Shown: positions 1 to 6,685, counted from the first letter of the stretch. The stretch: DNA of 10,046 bases from SIAJ01 sp036266155 (GCA_036266155.1 DATANR010000047.1:1-10046); one strand, 5' to 3'. Numbers and translations: made by a program. The notes: generated by a model not told the origin, from the sequence alone.

Positions 1-37
1 TCGCCTCTTCGGTCGACGAGACAAACCGAGTAGCCAT
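1..37 (-). CDS. Possible N-terminus of a gene truncated by the window edge
   Basis: On the minus strand an ATG at 37-35 opens a frame reading MATRFVSSTEEA that is still open when the window ends. An AGGA lies about 7 nt upstream, an acceptable ribosome-binding site. Only twelve codons are visible, so neither the family nor even coding status can be settled. If real, it would be divergent from the XRE regulator gene on the plus strand, sharing the 38-246 interval as a promoter region. No function can be proposed. Confidence 0.3.
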   Translation of the reverse strand, partial: MATRFVSSTEEA

Positions 38-246
38 GATGGCATCCTGCCAACGGTTTCCTTATTCAGACCAGCAAGGCTACCGAAAAAGCAACGTGCC
101 AAAAAGACCAAACAGGGAAGTTAATAAGTTACAAATCCTGAATGCCCGTACTGGCAAATGCGCGTCGGCTGCCCCAATCGATTACACGGGTTTTGTGCAA
201 ATGCTACTTAAACACATCATGCCAGACGGCAGCATTGCTGTCCAGC
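38..246. other. Intergenic region, possible divergent promoter region
   Basis: This stretch is visibly more AT-rich than the rest of the window and lies between a possible minus-strand start at 37 and the XRE regulator start at 247. Reading frames across it have no family resemblance and end in unlikely composition, so I treat it as non-coding. I could not pick out a convincing -35/-10 pair or long repeat. A small inverted repeat (TGCC-agac-GGCA, around 221-232) lies just ahead of the regulator start and is too short to interpret. Confidence 0.4.
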
Positions 247-474
247 ATGAACCTCCACGATCGCGCCTTTCTGCGAGCCCTCGGTGAACGCGTCCATGAC
301 CGTCGCCTCGAGCTAAAACTCACGCAGCAGCAACTGGGCGACAAGTGTGAACTGCATCGGACGTTCATTGGTTCGGTCGAGCGCGGCGAGCGAAACGTCT
401 CGATCCTGAACTTGCGTCAAATCGCCCGCGCACTGCGCACGTCGGTCGCCGACTTGATGGCCGGTCTCGCGTGA
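247..474 (+). CDS. XRE-family helix-turn-helix transcriptional regulator (75 aa)
   Basis: This small DNA-binding protein is essentially a single Cro/C1-type HTH domain. Residues 10-70 follow the family pattern: an N-terminal helix (LGERVHDRRLELKLTQ), the recognition region (QQLGDKCELHRTFIGSVERGERNVS) with the typical 'S.vERGeRN.S' ending, and the closing helices (LNLRQIARALRTSVADL). I chose the ATG at 247 because homologous domains of this class begin about ten residues before this motif; upstream in-frame codons to 142 encode unlike, cysteine-rich sequence. No good Shine-Dalgarno precedes 247, so leaderless-like or weak initiation is possible. It is the only clear complete plus-strand gene and converges on the large operon. 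Such regulators often control mobile or conflict modules; that it regulates the neighbouring operon is inference. Confidence 0.85.
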   Translation: MNLHDRAFLRALGERVHDRRLELKLTQQQLGDKCELHRTFIGSVERGERNVSILNLRQIARALRTSVADLMAGLA

Positions 475-529
475 ACGGGCGATCCGATAATTAGGTCACC
501 CTGAATCGTCCGCGACACTCGCCCAATAG

Positions 530-580
530 CTAAAGAAAAGCCCCGAGGCGCCGCGATCGTGCAGTGATCGCGATGGTGCC
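530..580 (-). terminator. Candidate intrinsic terminator of the minus-strand operon
   Basis: A 7-bp perfect stem, CGCGATC (552-558) and GATCGCG (566-572), with a 7-nt loop, can be extended imperfectly by GGCGCC (547-552) against GGTGCC (575-580). Read on the minus strand, the hairpin is followed after six bases by a U-rich run, CUUUUCUUUAG (540-530). That arrangement resembles an intrinsic terminator for transcripts leaving the last operon gene about 200 bp upstream. The stem has a bulge and a gap before the U-run, so strength is uncertain. Confidence 0.4.
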
Positions 581-693
581 GTCACCCACACGGAGTGAGC
601 AACGGCATCCATTTGTCGAATGGCCTCGAGATGCCGCAAAAGCCGCGACGGGATCGGGACTGGCCACCAAGGCAAATTGACGTGCACGGGCTG

Positions 694-717
694 AACCGCG
701 GGCCTGCGCCCGCGGTT
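694..717. terminator. Strong GC-rich hairpin downstream of the operon
   Basis: A perfect 10-bp inverted repeat, AACCGCGGGC (694-703) and GCCCGCGGTT (708-717), with a CTGC loop, lies about 60 bp beyond the stop of the last operon gene. Neither strand shows a U-run directly after it, so it may act as a transcript-end stabiliser, a Rho-assisted or bidirectional stop between convergent genes, or the first of a tandem pair with the hairpin near 550-575. Confidence 0.45.
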
Positions 718-779
718 GACCGGCCACCTCGTAACAATGGTTCCACGATTCCGTCGCCACATCCACAACGGCCGCGATG

Positions 780-1364
780 TTACACGAGCACCAGACGGCG
801 GACGGTGCGCCGCACCCACAGTCCAGTCTGGATCGCGACGGTCGTTACCGCGGCGCCGACACCCGAAAGCGTTGCCGCCAGTCCATGACTGGAAAGGTAG
901 CTGACCGCAGCTACCGCCGCGCCCACTCCGAGCCCCACTAGCACCACCTTCTTCACCCTCCACATCAGGCCGGCGTATCCGGCCGCCGACCTAGCCGCCC
1001 TTTGGATCGCTGGCACCTGTGCAGTCATCGTCGCCAGGGTGGCCACGCCCAGTGCCCGTGCCTTCTTGCCTAAGTCGCGTGCCCGTTGCCGGAGCCGTGA
1101 CCAGAGTGAGACCTTGGCCGTTGCCGTCGACGCGGTTGCCTGGTGCAAGGCGGCGCGCAGCTCGGGGTCGGTCAGCAACTCGATCACGGCATCCTTGACG
1201 GCCAAGCGCGTCCCTTCCCGGGTCGCGTCGGTGACGGCGCCATTGAGACCCTCGGCGAGGGCATCCAGGATCGCGTCGTGCCGTTCCATCTGTTCATCCA
1301 GGCGATCGAGCTGATCGGCCAGTTGCTTCCGTGGCTTGCCATTCATCGTCGCGGTTGCGGTCAT
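780..1364 (-). CDS. Small helical protein with hydrophobic C-terminus (194 aa), unknown function
   Basis: No family could be assigned with confidence. Residues 12-75 are charged and strongly helical, with heptad-like leucines (QLADQLDRLDEQMERHDAI) and a stretch ending 'LLTDPELRAAL'. A basic region (about 86-105) follows. Two hydrophobic segments, about 138-157 and 164-182, are long enough for membrane helices, and the protein ends in a basic motif (WVRRTVRRL). The ATG at 1364 is chosen because AGGAG (1371-1375) sits 6 nt ahead; the frame stays open upstream to 1520 but has no comparable site and lies in a 130-bp gap. It is the last gene of the operon. With its upstream neighbour it shares the plan 'helical N-terminus, hydrophobic C-terminus', suggesting a membrane-associated or membrane-perturbing role, which is inference. 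Similar 'DPELRAAL' proteins seem familiar from Planctomycetota, from memory only. Confidence 0.75.
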   Translation of the reverse strand: MTATATMNGKPRKQLADQLDRLDEQMERHDAILDALAEGLNGAVTDATREGTRLAVKDAVIELLTDPELRAALHQATASTATAKVSLWSRLRQRARDLGKKARALGVATLATMTAQVPAIQRAARSAAGYAGLMWRVKKVVLVGLGVGAAVAAVSYLSSHGLAATLSGVGAAVTTVAIQTGLWVRRTVRRLVLV

Positions 1365-1494
1365 GGGAAACTCCTGTTTTGGTACTTTTGGTTGGTGAGA
1401 AGAAACGGGGCTCGACGGCCTTATCAACCCGACCGTCGTGGTTGCAATCTTGACTGGTCCTGAGGCACACTCGTCAATTGAGGCAGCAATCCGA
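1365..1494 (-). other. 130-bp intra-operon gap with a weak hairpin
   Basis: This is the longest gap between the operon's last genes. It contains an inverted repeat CGACGG (1413-1418) and CCGTCG (1433-1438) with a 14-nt loop, and the Shine-Dalgarno AGGAG (1371-1375) of the downstream gene. The hairpin is modest and has no U-run, so it could at most tune expression or RNA processing of the terminal gene. I saw no clear promoter. Confidence 0.3.
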
Positions 1495-2049
1495 TCAGGC
1501 CCGATCGAGGGCCTCGGCACCCTCCTTCAGCGCGTCCGTCGCCGCCAAGAGGCGCTGGACCGCCATCAACACGGCCAGCGCCGTGCGGGCCATCGGCCCG
1601 CCGGCGAGCAAGGTCGCTCCGGCAGCCAGTCCGGCCCCGGCGGCACCCCAGGGCGATCCCCGACGCGCCAGCCACCAGCGCCCGGCCGCCACCGAGACCG
1701 CCAGCGCCGCCGGCCCGATTGGGTCGTCAATTGACGCGTTGGTTTCGGGGAAATCAGCGGGAGCTGAGTGCGCGGGCCGGTTCAGGTGCTCGAATGACGG
1801 ATCCCAGCCAGCCGAGTCGGGATCGCCCCATTCGTCGCGCGTCGCGGCATGGGGGTCATAGTCAGTCGTCCGACCGACCCGACGTGGCATGGTAGCGAGG
1901 TGTCCACCCAGGACCGCGACCAGGACTTCACCGATCGCTTCGGCGACGGCACGGCCCACTTCACCCGCCACGGCGCGCCGTACGCGGCATTGCAGATCGG
2001 CGAGCGATCCGGCCAGTTGCCGCAACTGCTCAGTTACCATCGCGGACAT
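1495..2049 (-). CDS. Small protein with hydrophobic C-terminal half (184 aa), unknown function
   Basis: No domain was recognised. Three parts are visible: an N-terminal helical region (1-50) with regularly spaced Ala/Val/Leu and charged residues; an acidic, Pro/Asp/Trp-rich and probably disordered middle (60-110, including DEWGDPDSAGWDPSFEHL); and a hydrophobic C-terminal part with segments near 112-127, 134-151 and 156-170 broken by arginines and glycines. This could be a membrane hairpin or a buried helical bundle. The ATG at 2049 has AGGAG (2056-2060) at 6-nt spacing, and this ribosome-binding site overlaps the stop codon of the upstream clamp-like gene (2059-2061). The two genes are only 9 bp apart, which suggests translational coupling and a shared product ratio. 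Function is unknown; a membrane-anchoring role for the complex is a guess. Confidence 0.75.
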   Translation of the reverse strand: MSAMVTEQLRQLAGSLADLQCRVRRAVAGEVGRAVAEAIGEVLVAVLGGHLATMPRRVGRTTDYDPHAATRDEWGDPDSAGWDPSFEHLNRPAHSAPADFPETNASIDDPIGPAALAVSVAAGRWWLARRGSPWGAAGAGLAAGATLLAGGPMARTALAVLMAVQRLLAATDALKEGAEALDRA

Positions 2050-2058
2050 GGCAAGCTC

Positions 2059-3414
2059 CTAGGGTCCCAGGTTGAGTTGTTTCAAGCTCGACCACGCCGA
2101 AACTAACGCACGCCGTTCACGGCGAAATTGCTTCAGGCTGGTGACGAGACGGGTGGCACGGGCCGCCGCTTCGGTCAAGGCCGCCCGCAGCCCTTCGGCC
2201 TCGACGAGCGGATCGATCAACTCCCCGGTCGGTAGCGGATCGCTGACGCCGTTGGCGTCGGCGTGACCATTCGCATCCGGGAGCGGGTTCTGGCGATTAC
2301 GCACAAGAGTTCTCCTCACAGGCTGTGGATTTGCCGGCGCTGATTCAGGGGCGATGGCGCTCGCCGGATCGAGCGTCGCGGACAGATACAGTCGGTCATG
2401 GTCCCGAGCGGTGATGGGGCGCTCGGGGCCAGCGAACTGCAGTTCTCGAAAACCGAGCATCAGGGCGCGGCCGAGGTGCGCGCCGCTCAGCACGATGCGC
2501 GTAGGTGCGCCGCTGGAGGCCGAGTCGGGCAGAGCGACCTCGGTGACCGGTGCTCCGTCGTCACTCCGCATCCGCACCGTGACCTGACCACTGAGATCCA
2601 GAGTCAGGGGTGAATCGGCGCTTCCGGCGCCGGGCAGATGGGCAAGCACCGCGATCAGCTTGGCCGCGTCCGCATCGGCAATCGTCACGCGGTTGGTGAC
2701 CGCCCGTGGGACGGCGGCGGCGATATCGGGAAAACGTCCCTCACCATCGCGCTGCAACCAGATGTGCCAGGGGCCGGCGGTTACATACAGCCAATCGTCC
2801 GCGACACCGATGCCCAGTTCGGCATGGGTCAACAGTTCCTTGGTGCCAAAGACCGGGATCGCCGGCACCAGCAAATCGTCGTGGAACGGAAACGTGAAGC
2901 CGCCCAGGACCAAGGCCTGTTTGCCGTCGGAGCCCGAAATCTGCCCGGTCCGGCCTTTGAGCTGGATGCGCGTGAGCGCGTACCGACTCAGGTCGCGTGC
3001 CGTCGTGCGGCCCGCCTCATGCAATGCCGTCAGGAACGACGTCGGCTGCGACGTCAACGCCTGCGGCACGCCCGGATCACTCAACTCCAGGGCGACCGGG
3101 TCGAATTTCGCGGTGCCGCCCTCCCAGCACGCGGTCACCGTGCCCTGGTGCGTTTGCTCGAGGGTGACGATCCCCGCAGCGCCCTCGAACGCCGCCAACG
3201 CGGCCAGGCCCAGGGCGATCGTCTCGGACTCTGTCGACTGCGCACGAACGCAATAGGCCACGACAACTTCGCCAAAGTACGCCGTGTACGTCAGGGAGTC
3301 TTTTTGAGCGACAACCCGGACGGGTGGCGCGGGGCCTCGGGGCCCGGAACTCGGTAAGCAGCGCCGGGTGACAGCGCGGAAGCGCCGGGCGTCGGCCCGC
3401 GCAAGCGTAATCAT
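2059..3414 (-). CDS. DnaN/beta-sliding-clamp-like protein with C-terminal helical extension (451 aa)
   Basis: Residues ~1-350 look like a divergent bacterial sliding clamp. The middle domain is clearest: 'RYALTRIQLKG' (144-154) followed by 'GSDGKQALVL' (161-170) parallels the DnaN pattern 'RYxLxGxLxE…ATDGHRLA'; 'LLVPAIPVFGTKELL' (181-195) parallels the 'viVPrkgv.EL' segment; and 'GRFPDIAAAVP' (226-236) matches the DnaN 'GRFPDYrrVlP' signature almost exactly. A third domain (~240-350) has 'VLSGAHLGRALMLGF', like the clamp's 'yl.daL' helix. Residues ~350-400 are Pro/Asn/Asp-rich linker, and 400-451 form a charged helical tail ending in KQLNLGP. True clamps are about 370 aa and essential for replication; the low conservation, the tail and the MoxR/VWA operon context argue that this is not the housekeeping clamp. 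It may form a ring on DNA or be a fold-derived scaffold. The ATG at 3414 has AGGAGG 7 nt upstream. Clamp similarity was judged by motif reading only. Confidence 0.75.
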   Translation of the reverse strand: MITLARADARRFRAVTRRCLPSSGPRGPAPPVRVVAQKDSLTYTAYFGEVVVAYCVRAQSTESETIALGLAALAAFEGAAGIVTLEQTHQGTVTACWEGGTAKFDPVALELSDPGVPQALTSQPTSFLTALHEAGRTTARDLSRYALTRIQLKGRTGQISGSDGKQALVLGGFTFPFHDDLLVPAIPVFGTKELLTHAELGIGVADDWLYVTAGPWHIWLQRDGEGRFPDIAAAVPRAVTNRVTIADADAAKLIAVLAHLPGAGSADSPLTLDLSGQVTVRMRSDDGAPVTEVALPDSASSGAPTRIVLSGAHLGRALMLGFRELQFAGPERPITARDHDRLYLSATLDPASAIAPESAPANPQPVRRTLVRNRQNPLPDANGHADANGVSDPLPTGELIDPLVEAEGLRAALTEAAARATRLVTSLKQFRRERRALVSAWSSLKQLNLGP

Positions 3415-3444
3415 TGGGCAACCTCCTTCGCGAGCGGTGTGTGT

Positions 3445-4671
3445 TCAAGTGGAAAGCGCTACGACTTGACCAAAGGGCGGGTGGGCGCCGGCGGCGCCGG
3501 CGACCGCCCAAAGCACCGGCATGCTCGGCACCGTGGCGGGAAATTCGGTCTCCAGGTCTGTGAGGCAAATGACACAGGCTGGTTCCAGACCGGACTGATC
3601 GATCCACTCGAACACGCAGGCATGACTAGTTCCACCACCCCCGATCGGCTGCAACACCAAGGGACCCTCCGACGAGCGCCACTTCTGGACCGCTTGAACT
3701 CTACTGTCGTGGTAGAGGATGGTGAGCGTGCACTCGAAAGCGGCCAGGACACCGTTCGTCTCGCTGGCGAACAGGCCGAGCGTCTGGTCGTCGATCGAGC
3801 CCGACGTGTCGACGGCCAGGATGACGTCGCCCAGCTCTTCGCTCTGCAAGCCGGGCAAGTACAGTCCGTGGGCCAGGAGCCGTCGATTGGGTCGCAGCCA
3901 CGAGTAATCGTTCCTGGCCTGCAACGACACAAAATCGCGCAGCAGGCGGCGCCAATCGGCGGAGGGGCTCAGGACGCGCGCAACGGATCGGCCGATGCCG
4001 CTCGGGAGCGGCCCCCACGTCGCTGCCGTCTGCTGCGCTTCCGCAACGGCCACTTGCCACTCGGACTCCACCTGGCGTGCAGCGGCGGGATCGCCGTGCT
4101 TCGGATCGACCACCTGGCCGCAGCCGCCAGGGTCAGTGGGCATCGAGCCGGCATCGGCTTCTTGTTGATGTGAACCGGACGGGTCGGGCAGGCCCGCGTA
4201 ATACTCCTCCGCCGACTTGCCGGGAGGCAACCCAGCGTACCGGCCCTCGCCCGGCAGCAGCCGGCCCGCTGGCAAGACGAAGCCGGCCTGTAGGAGCAGC
4301 GGATTGATGGCCAGGTCGCAGGCGACGTTCCAATTTTCGGCATTGCGGTTGCCGCGGCGTACTGGGTGCGTCAGGGCACAGTGCATGACTTCATGCACCA
4401 ACACCCCAGCCAACTCGTCCGGACTCAACCCGGTCACGAACGGTGGGTGGTAGCGCAAGACCCGGCCGTCGGTAGCGATGGTATCCAGATCCCAGGCCGT
4501 CTCCGGCCTGAGCCGCAACAACAAGGTCGCGAAGAAGACCGACTTGGCGTCCCGGCCAAGGACGAGCCGCGCTCGCGTTGCGGCCAAAGCGCGACCGGCG
4601 CGCTCTTCAGCAGATTGTCGGGCAGCGACTTGCTCCAGCGCCGCGAACGGTTCGTCCGGCGTCGGGCGCAC
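3445..4671 (-). CDS. DUF2201-type protein: putative zinc metallopeptidase domain plus VWA-like domain (408 aa)
   Basis: The N-terminal half carries an HExxH zinc-binding motif, HEVMH (93-97), within 'LVHEVMHCALTHPVRR', giving H93, E94, H97 and a possible third ligand H102. The family motif 'NVACDLAIN' (115-123) follows. The C-terminal half is a von Willebrand A-like domain: DTSGS (288-292) is the MIDAS DxSxS, with the Thr in 'GGGGTSH' (T348) and the Asp in 'TDLE' (D372), so the metal site looks complete. A Gly/Pro/Asp-rich linker (~160-195) joins the halves. This order fits the DUF2201_N and DUF2201 Pfam families. VWA proteins typically partner MoxR ATPases, and one is encoded two genes upstream. 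Proteolytic activity is not proven for this family as far as I know. The start is a GTG supported by GAGG (4679-4682) at 7-nt spacing. The extreme C-terminus is Ala/Gly-rich. Cytoplasmic: no signal peptide. Confidence 0.9.
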   Translation of the reverse strand: MRPTPDEPFAALEQVAARQSAEERAGRALAATRARLVLGRDAKSVFFATLLLRLRPETAWDLDTIATDGRVLRYHPPFVTGLSPDELAGVLVHEVMHCALTHPVRRGNRNAENWNVACDLAINPLLLQAGFVLPAGRLLPGEGRYAGLPPGKSAEEYYAGLPDPSGSHQQEADAGSMPTDPGGCGQVVDPKHGDPAAARQVESEWQVAVAEAQQTAATWGPLPSGIGRSVARVLSPSADWRRLLRDFVSLQARNDYSWLRPNRRLLAHGLYLPGLQSEELGDVILAVDTSGSIDDQTLGLFASETNGVLAAFECTLTILYHDSRVQAVQKWRSSEGPLVLQPIGGGGTSHACVFEWIDQSGLEPACVICLTDLETEFPATVPSMPVLWAVAGAAGAHPPFGQVVALST

Positions 4672-4721
4672 GATGTCACCTCACTTGGAAGTAAGTATTG
4701 GGCCAACATGGAAATCATTGC

Positions 4722-5576
4722 CTAACCAGCATGAACGACGTGTGGTTCGCTCGCCGCCGAACCGAGCATCAAGGCCGCGGTGGCCGCCGCTTGATCAGCC
4801 TCGTCCACGGCGGTATGCAGTCCCTGCAGGCCGACTGCCAGCAGCTCCTCGTACAGCAACACCTTGGCGCGGAGATCCGCCGCCTGCTTCTTGCGCGCTT
4901 CCAAATCGCGCGTCCCCAAATCACCCGCGACCACGTCCGAGCAGATGCGCGTGGCTTCGGACTGCACCTCGGCAACGACGGCGTCGCGAATGGCGCGCAC
5001 GGCGTCGCGGTCCATGCGGTGGCGCAGGACGTAGACGCTCGACGGACGGCCATCGGCGGCCCGTTCGATGGCGCGAACGACGTTGACCCAGTCGTCGAGC
5101 CGCGGGCCCGGTATCCAATACACGGCGCCCGATGGTCGCAAACGGGTCCCGCCCAAGGACTCGACGACGCGCACGAGCGCCGCGGAGAGCTGGGTGGCTG
5201 GGACGCGGCCAAGCTGGGTCTGATACGCGTCGTCAATCCGCGTCGCCCGCGCGTCCCAGGGATCAAACGTCAGGGCGGGCGGGTTGCCGTGGACGCGGGC
5301 CGTCAGTTCGGTTTGATAACGATTGGCGGCCAGGCCGCGGTCCTCCTTGACCACGGCAAAACCGTCGCGACTGGCCAGCGGCCTTATCAGGACCCGTGGG
5401 CCCGCCAGAACTTCTTCCAGGGCGCTGCGCAAGCAGGCTGGCGCCGGCCGCGGTTCGGGCACCAGAGCTGCCAAGTCGAGCGGCGCGAAGTGGGCGAGCA
5501 GGCGCTGGCGATCGCTCCACTCGGCGAGAGACCAGAAAACGACAGCTCCGCCAACGTCGAGAAGATTCTCGACCAT
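4722..5576 (-). CDS. Conserved-operon protein of unknown function (284 aa)
   Basis: I do not recognise this with confidence; a weak resemblance to phage and bacterial DUF6744-type proteins comes from the 'LGGTRLRPSGAVYWIPGPRLDDW' style segment around residues 141-163. The N-terminus (4-33) is helical and aromatic. A mixed alpha/beta stretch (60-95: RVLIRPLASRDGFAVVKE) is followed by the Gly/Trp/Pro motif above, then 'SSVYVLRHRMDRDAVRAI' (179-196). A long charged helical region (190-265), probably coiled coil, leads to an Ala-rich end. No transmembrane segment, signal peptide or catalytic motif is evident. It sits between the MoxR ATPase (48-bp gap) and the metallopeptidase/VWA gene (50-bp gap), so it is probably an adaptor or substrate of that pair, which is inference. 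The ATG at 5576 has GGAG (5584-5587) at 7-nt spacing. Confidence 0.75.
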   Translation of the reverse strand: MVENLLDVGGAVVFWSLAEWSDRQRLLAHFAPLDLAALVPEPRPAPACLRSALEEVLAGPRVLIRPLASRDGFAVVKEDRGLAANRYQTELTARVHGNPPALTFDPWDARATRIDDAYQTQLGRVPATQLSAALVRVVESLGGTRLRPSGAVYWIPGPRLDDWVNVVRAIERAADGRPSSVYVLRHRMDRDAVRAIRDAVVAEVQSEATRICSDVVAGDLGTRDLEARKKQAADLRAKVLLYEELLAVGLQGLHTAVDEADQAAATAALMLGSAASEPHVVHAG

Positions 5577-5624
5577 GGGTATACTCCAGGTTGTTGAATC
5601 GGATGGTTGGGTGGAAAGGTGTTA

Positions 5625-6620
5625 CTAGGCGGCGACGAACAGGCCTTTGCCGCGCGCGCGGGCGATCCACTGCTGAACGGCCGGGAGCGTGGCCAGCTTG
5701 CGGTTCACGCCTTGCGCGTCGCGCAAGGCCAGCAAGGTGAACTCGTCGGGTAAGCGCAGCAGGAAGGTGACCAGATTCCCCAGCGGCGTCCGGGCATTCC
5801 GACACTTCTCCACGAGGGCGCCGACCAAAGCGTACAGCACGGCCGGCTCGCGTGGGACCGCTGCCTGGTCGGGGTGTGCCAAGAGCGCATCGAGATCGGG
5901 AAGCTCGCGGTACAGGTTCAAGAAGCCGATGAACTCGGCTGCGGGACCGTCGCCCACGCAGCCGGCGACGACCGGATGCAGCAACTCCAATGGCGTCCTG
6001 GCCAACACGTCGGAGACAAAGTGCCAACTTCGCGGCGTCGGGAAGGCACGCGGGTTGGTCGTCGGGTCGAACTGGGCCAATAGGCCGGGTCGATGATTCA
6101 GGAAGGCACGCACTTCGGGCGCGACGCCAGCGGCAACCGCCCAGGCCTGCCAATCGTCTGCGGAAATCTCCACATCGATGTGAACAAAGCGGTTCAACAA
6201 CGGACTGATGAGCCGATGCGTACCGGCCCGGTCCTCATTACGGTTGCTGGCAGCGATCACTGTCCAACCGTCGGGCAACCGGTACTCCCCGATCCGGCGA
6301 TCCAGCGTCAACTGCAGGCAGCCGGCCTGGACCAAGGGCGGCGCTTGCGCCAGTTCGTCGAGGAACAACACGCCGGCGCCGCCGCGCGGAAGGAAGGCAG
6401 GCGGGACCCAGACGGCGGCGTCTTTGTCCAGGCGCGGCAGGCCGCGCAAGTCGATCGGGTCGAGCAGGGTAGCGCGAATGTCGACTAACTCCAGCTTCAA
6501 GTTGGTGGCCGTCTGGCGGACCAAGCTGCTCTTGGCAGCTCCGGGTGGTCCCCACAGGTAGATCGGTCGCCGCGTCGGGACGAGCGCGGCGAGGGTTTTT
6601 AGGACGTCGGTCGGTCGCAC
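5625..6620 (-). CDS. MoxR-family AAA+ ATPase (331 aa)
   Basis: This chaperone-like AAA+ ATPase would form a hexameric ring and use ATP to remodel partners, classically with VWA proteins. Numbered from the GTG at 6620: Walker A GPPGAAKS (24-31; the Gly-to-Ala change before Lys is common in MoxR, which often reads GPPGVAKT); Walker B LFLDE (85-89); sensor-1 'AASN' (123-126); and 'LLNRF' (141-145), holding the likely arginine finger. The 'LNRF' and 'PRAFPTPRSW' (~190-200) elements are typical of this family, and no other domain is fused. The frame extends to ATG codons at 6641 and 6689, but neither has a Shine-Dalgarno and the latter lies inside a hairpin; GTG 6620 has GGAG 8 nt ahead and begins 'RPTDVLKTLAALVP', a natural N-terminus. 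The start is therefore probable, not certain. It follows the 61-aa gene and leads the rest of the operon. Confidence 0.93.
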   Translation of the reverse strand: MRPTDVLKTLAALVPTRRPIYLWGPPGAAKSSLVRQTATNLKLELVDIRATLLDPIDLRGLPRLDKDAAVWVPPAFLPRGGAGVLFLDELAQAPPLVQAGCLQLTLDRRIGEYRLPDGWTVIAASNRNEDRAGTHRLISPLLNRFVHIDVEISADDWQAWAVAAGVAPEVRAFLNHRPGLLAQFDPTTNPRAFPTPRSWHFVSDVLARTPLELLHPVVAGCVGDGPAAEFIGFLNLYRELPDLDALLAHPDQAAVPREPAVLYALVGALVEKCRNARTPLGNLVTFLLRLPDEFTLLALRDAQGVNRKLATLPAVQQWIARARGKGLFVAA

Positions 6621-6628
6621 GATAGCAT

Positions 6629-6632
6629 CTCC
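6629..6632 (-). promoter_or_regulatory. Ribosome-binding site deciding the MoxR start
   Basis: Minus-strand GGAG lies 8 nt before a GTG (6620-6618). The two in-frame ATGs further upstream (6641, 6689) have no comparable sequence. As nearly every other gene of this operon has GGAG, AGGAG or AGGAGG at 6-8 nt, the GTG is the preferred start. Confidence 0.5.
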
Positions 6633-6685
6633 GGTGGTCATGAGGACGAACTGGTTAAGAATTTGGCCGCTGGCAAGCGGGCCAT

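Larger units (their letters stand above)
475..779. other. Intergenic region between convergent genes, holding two hairpins
   Basis: This 305-bp stretch separates the stop of the XRE gene (plus) from the stop of the last operon gene (minus). Open frames cross it on both strands, but their predicted proteins are Arg/Pro-rich with no recognisable pattern, as expected of chance frames in GC-rich DNA. It holds two inverted repeats, annotated separately, that suit transcription termination of the convergent units. Nothing else was recognised. Confidence 0.6.

Noticed and set aside
142..246. 35-residue N-terminal extension of the XRE regulator
   Set aside because: The extension is unlike any HTH protein N-terminus and crosses AT-richer intergenic DNA; the domain is complete from 247.
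496..963. 155-aa minus-strand frame beyond the operon end
   Set aside because: It overlaps the 194-aa gene out of frame, crosses the terminator-like hairpins, and is Trp/Arg/Gly-rich without pattern.
1471..1734. Direct repeat TCGTCAATTGA at 1471-1481 and 1724-1734
   Set aside because: An 11-bp repeat, one copy inside a coding region, is too short and isolated to claim as an attachment or operator site.
2638..3357. 239-aa plus-strand open frame, and a similar one at 3439-4173
   Set aside because: They are antisense to the clamp-like and metallopeptidase/VWA genes, without motifs or ribosome-binding sites.
3478..3510. GGCGCCGGC-type tandem pattern
   Set aside because: It encodes the Ala/Gly-rich C-terminus of the VWA protein and is explained as codon-level low complexity, not a DNA repeat element.
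4698..5597. 299-aa plus-strand open frame
   Set aside because: It lies opposite the 284-aa operon gene, has no recognisable motif, and is rich in Arg/Gly/His as chance antisense frames in GC-rich coding DNA are.
5263..6153. 296-aa minus-strand open frame overlapping the 284-aa gene and MoxR
   Set aside because: It runs through two well-supported genes in another frame, with Arg/Pro-rich low-complexity translation; the MoxR frame carries all expected ATPase motifs.
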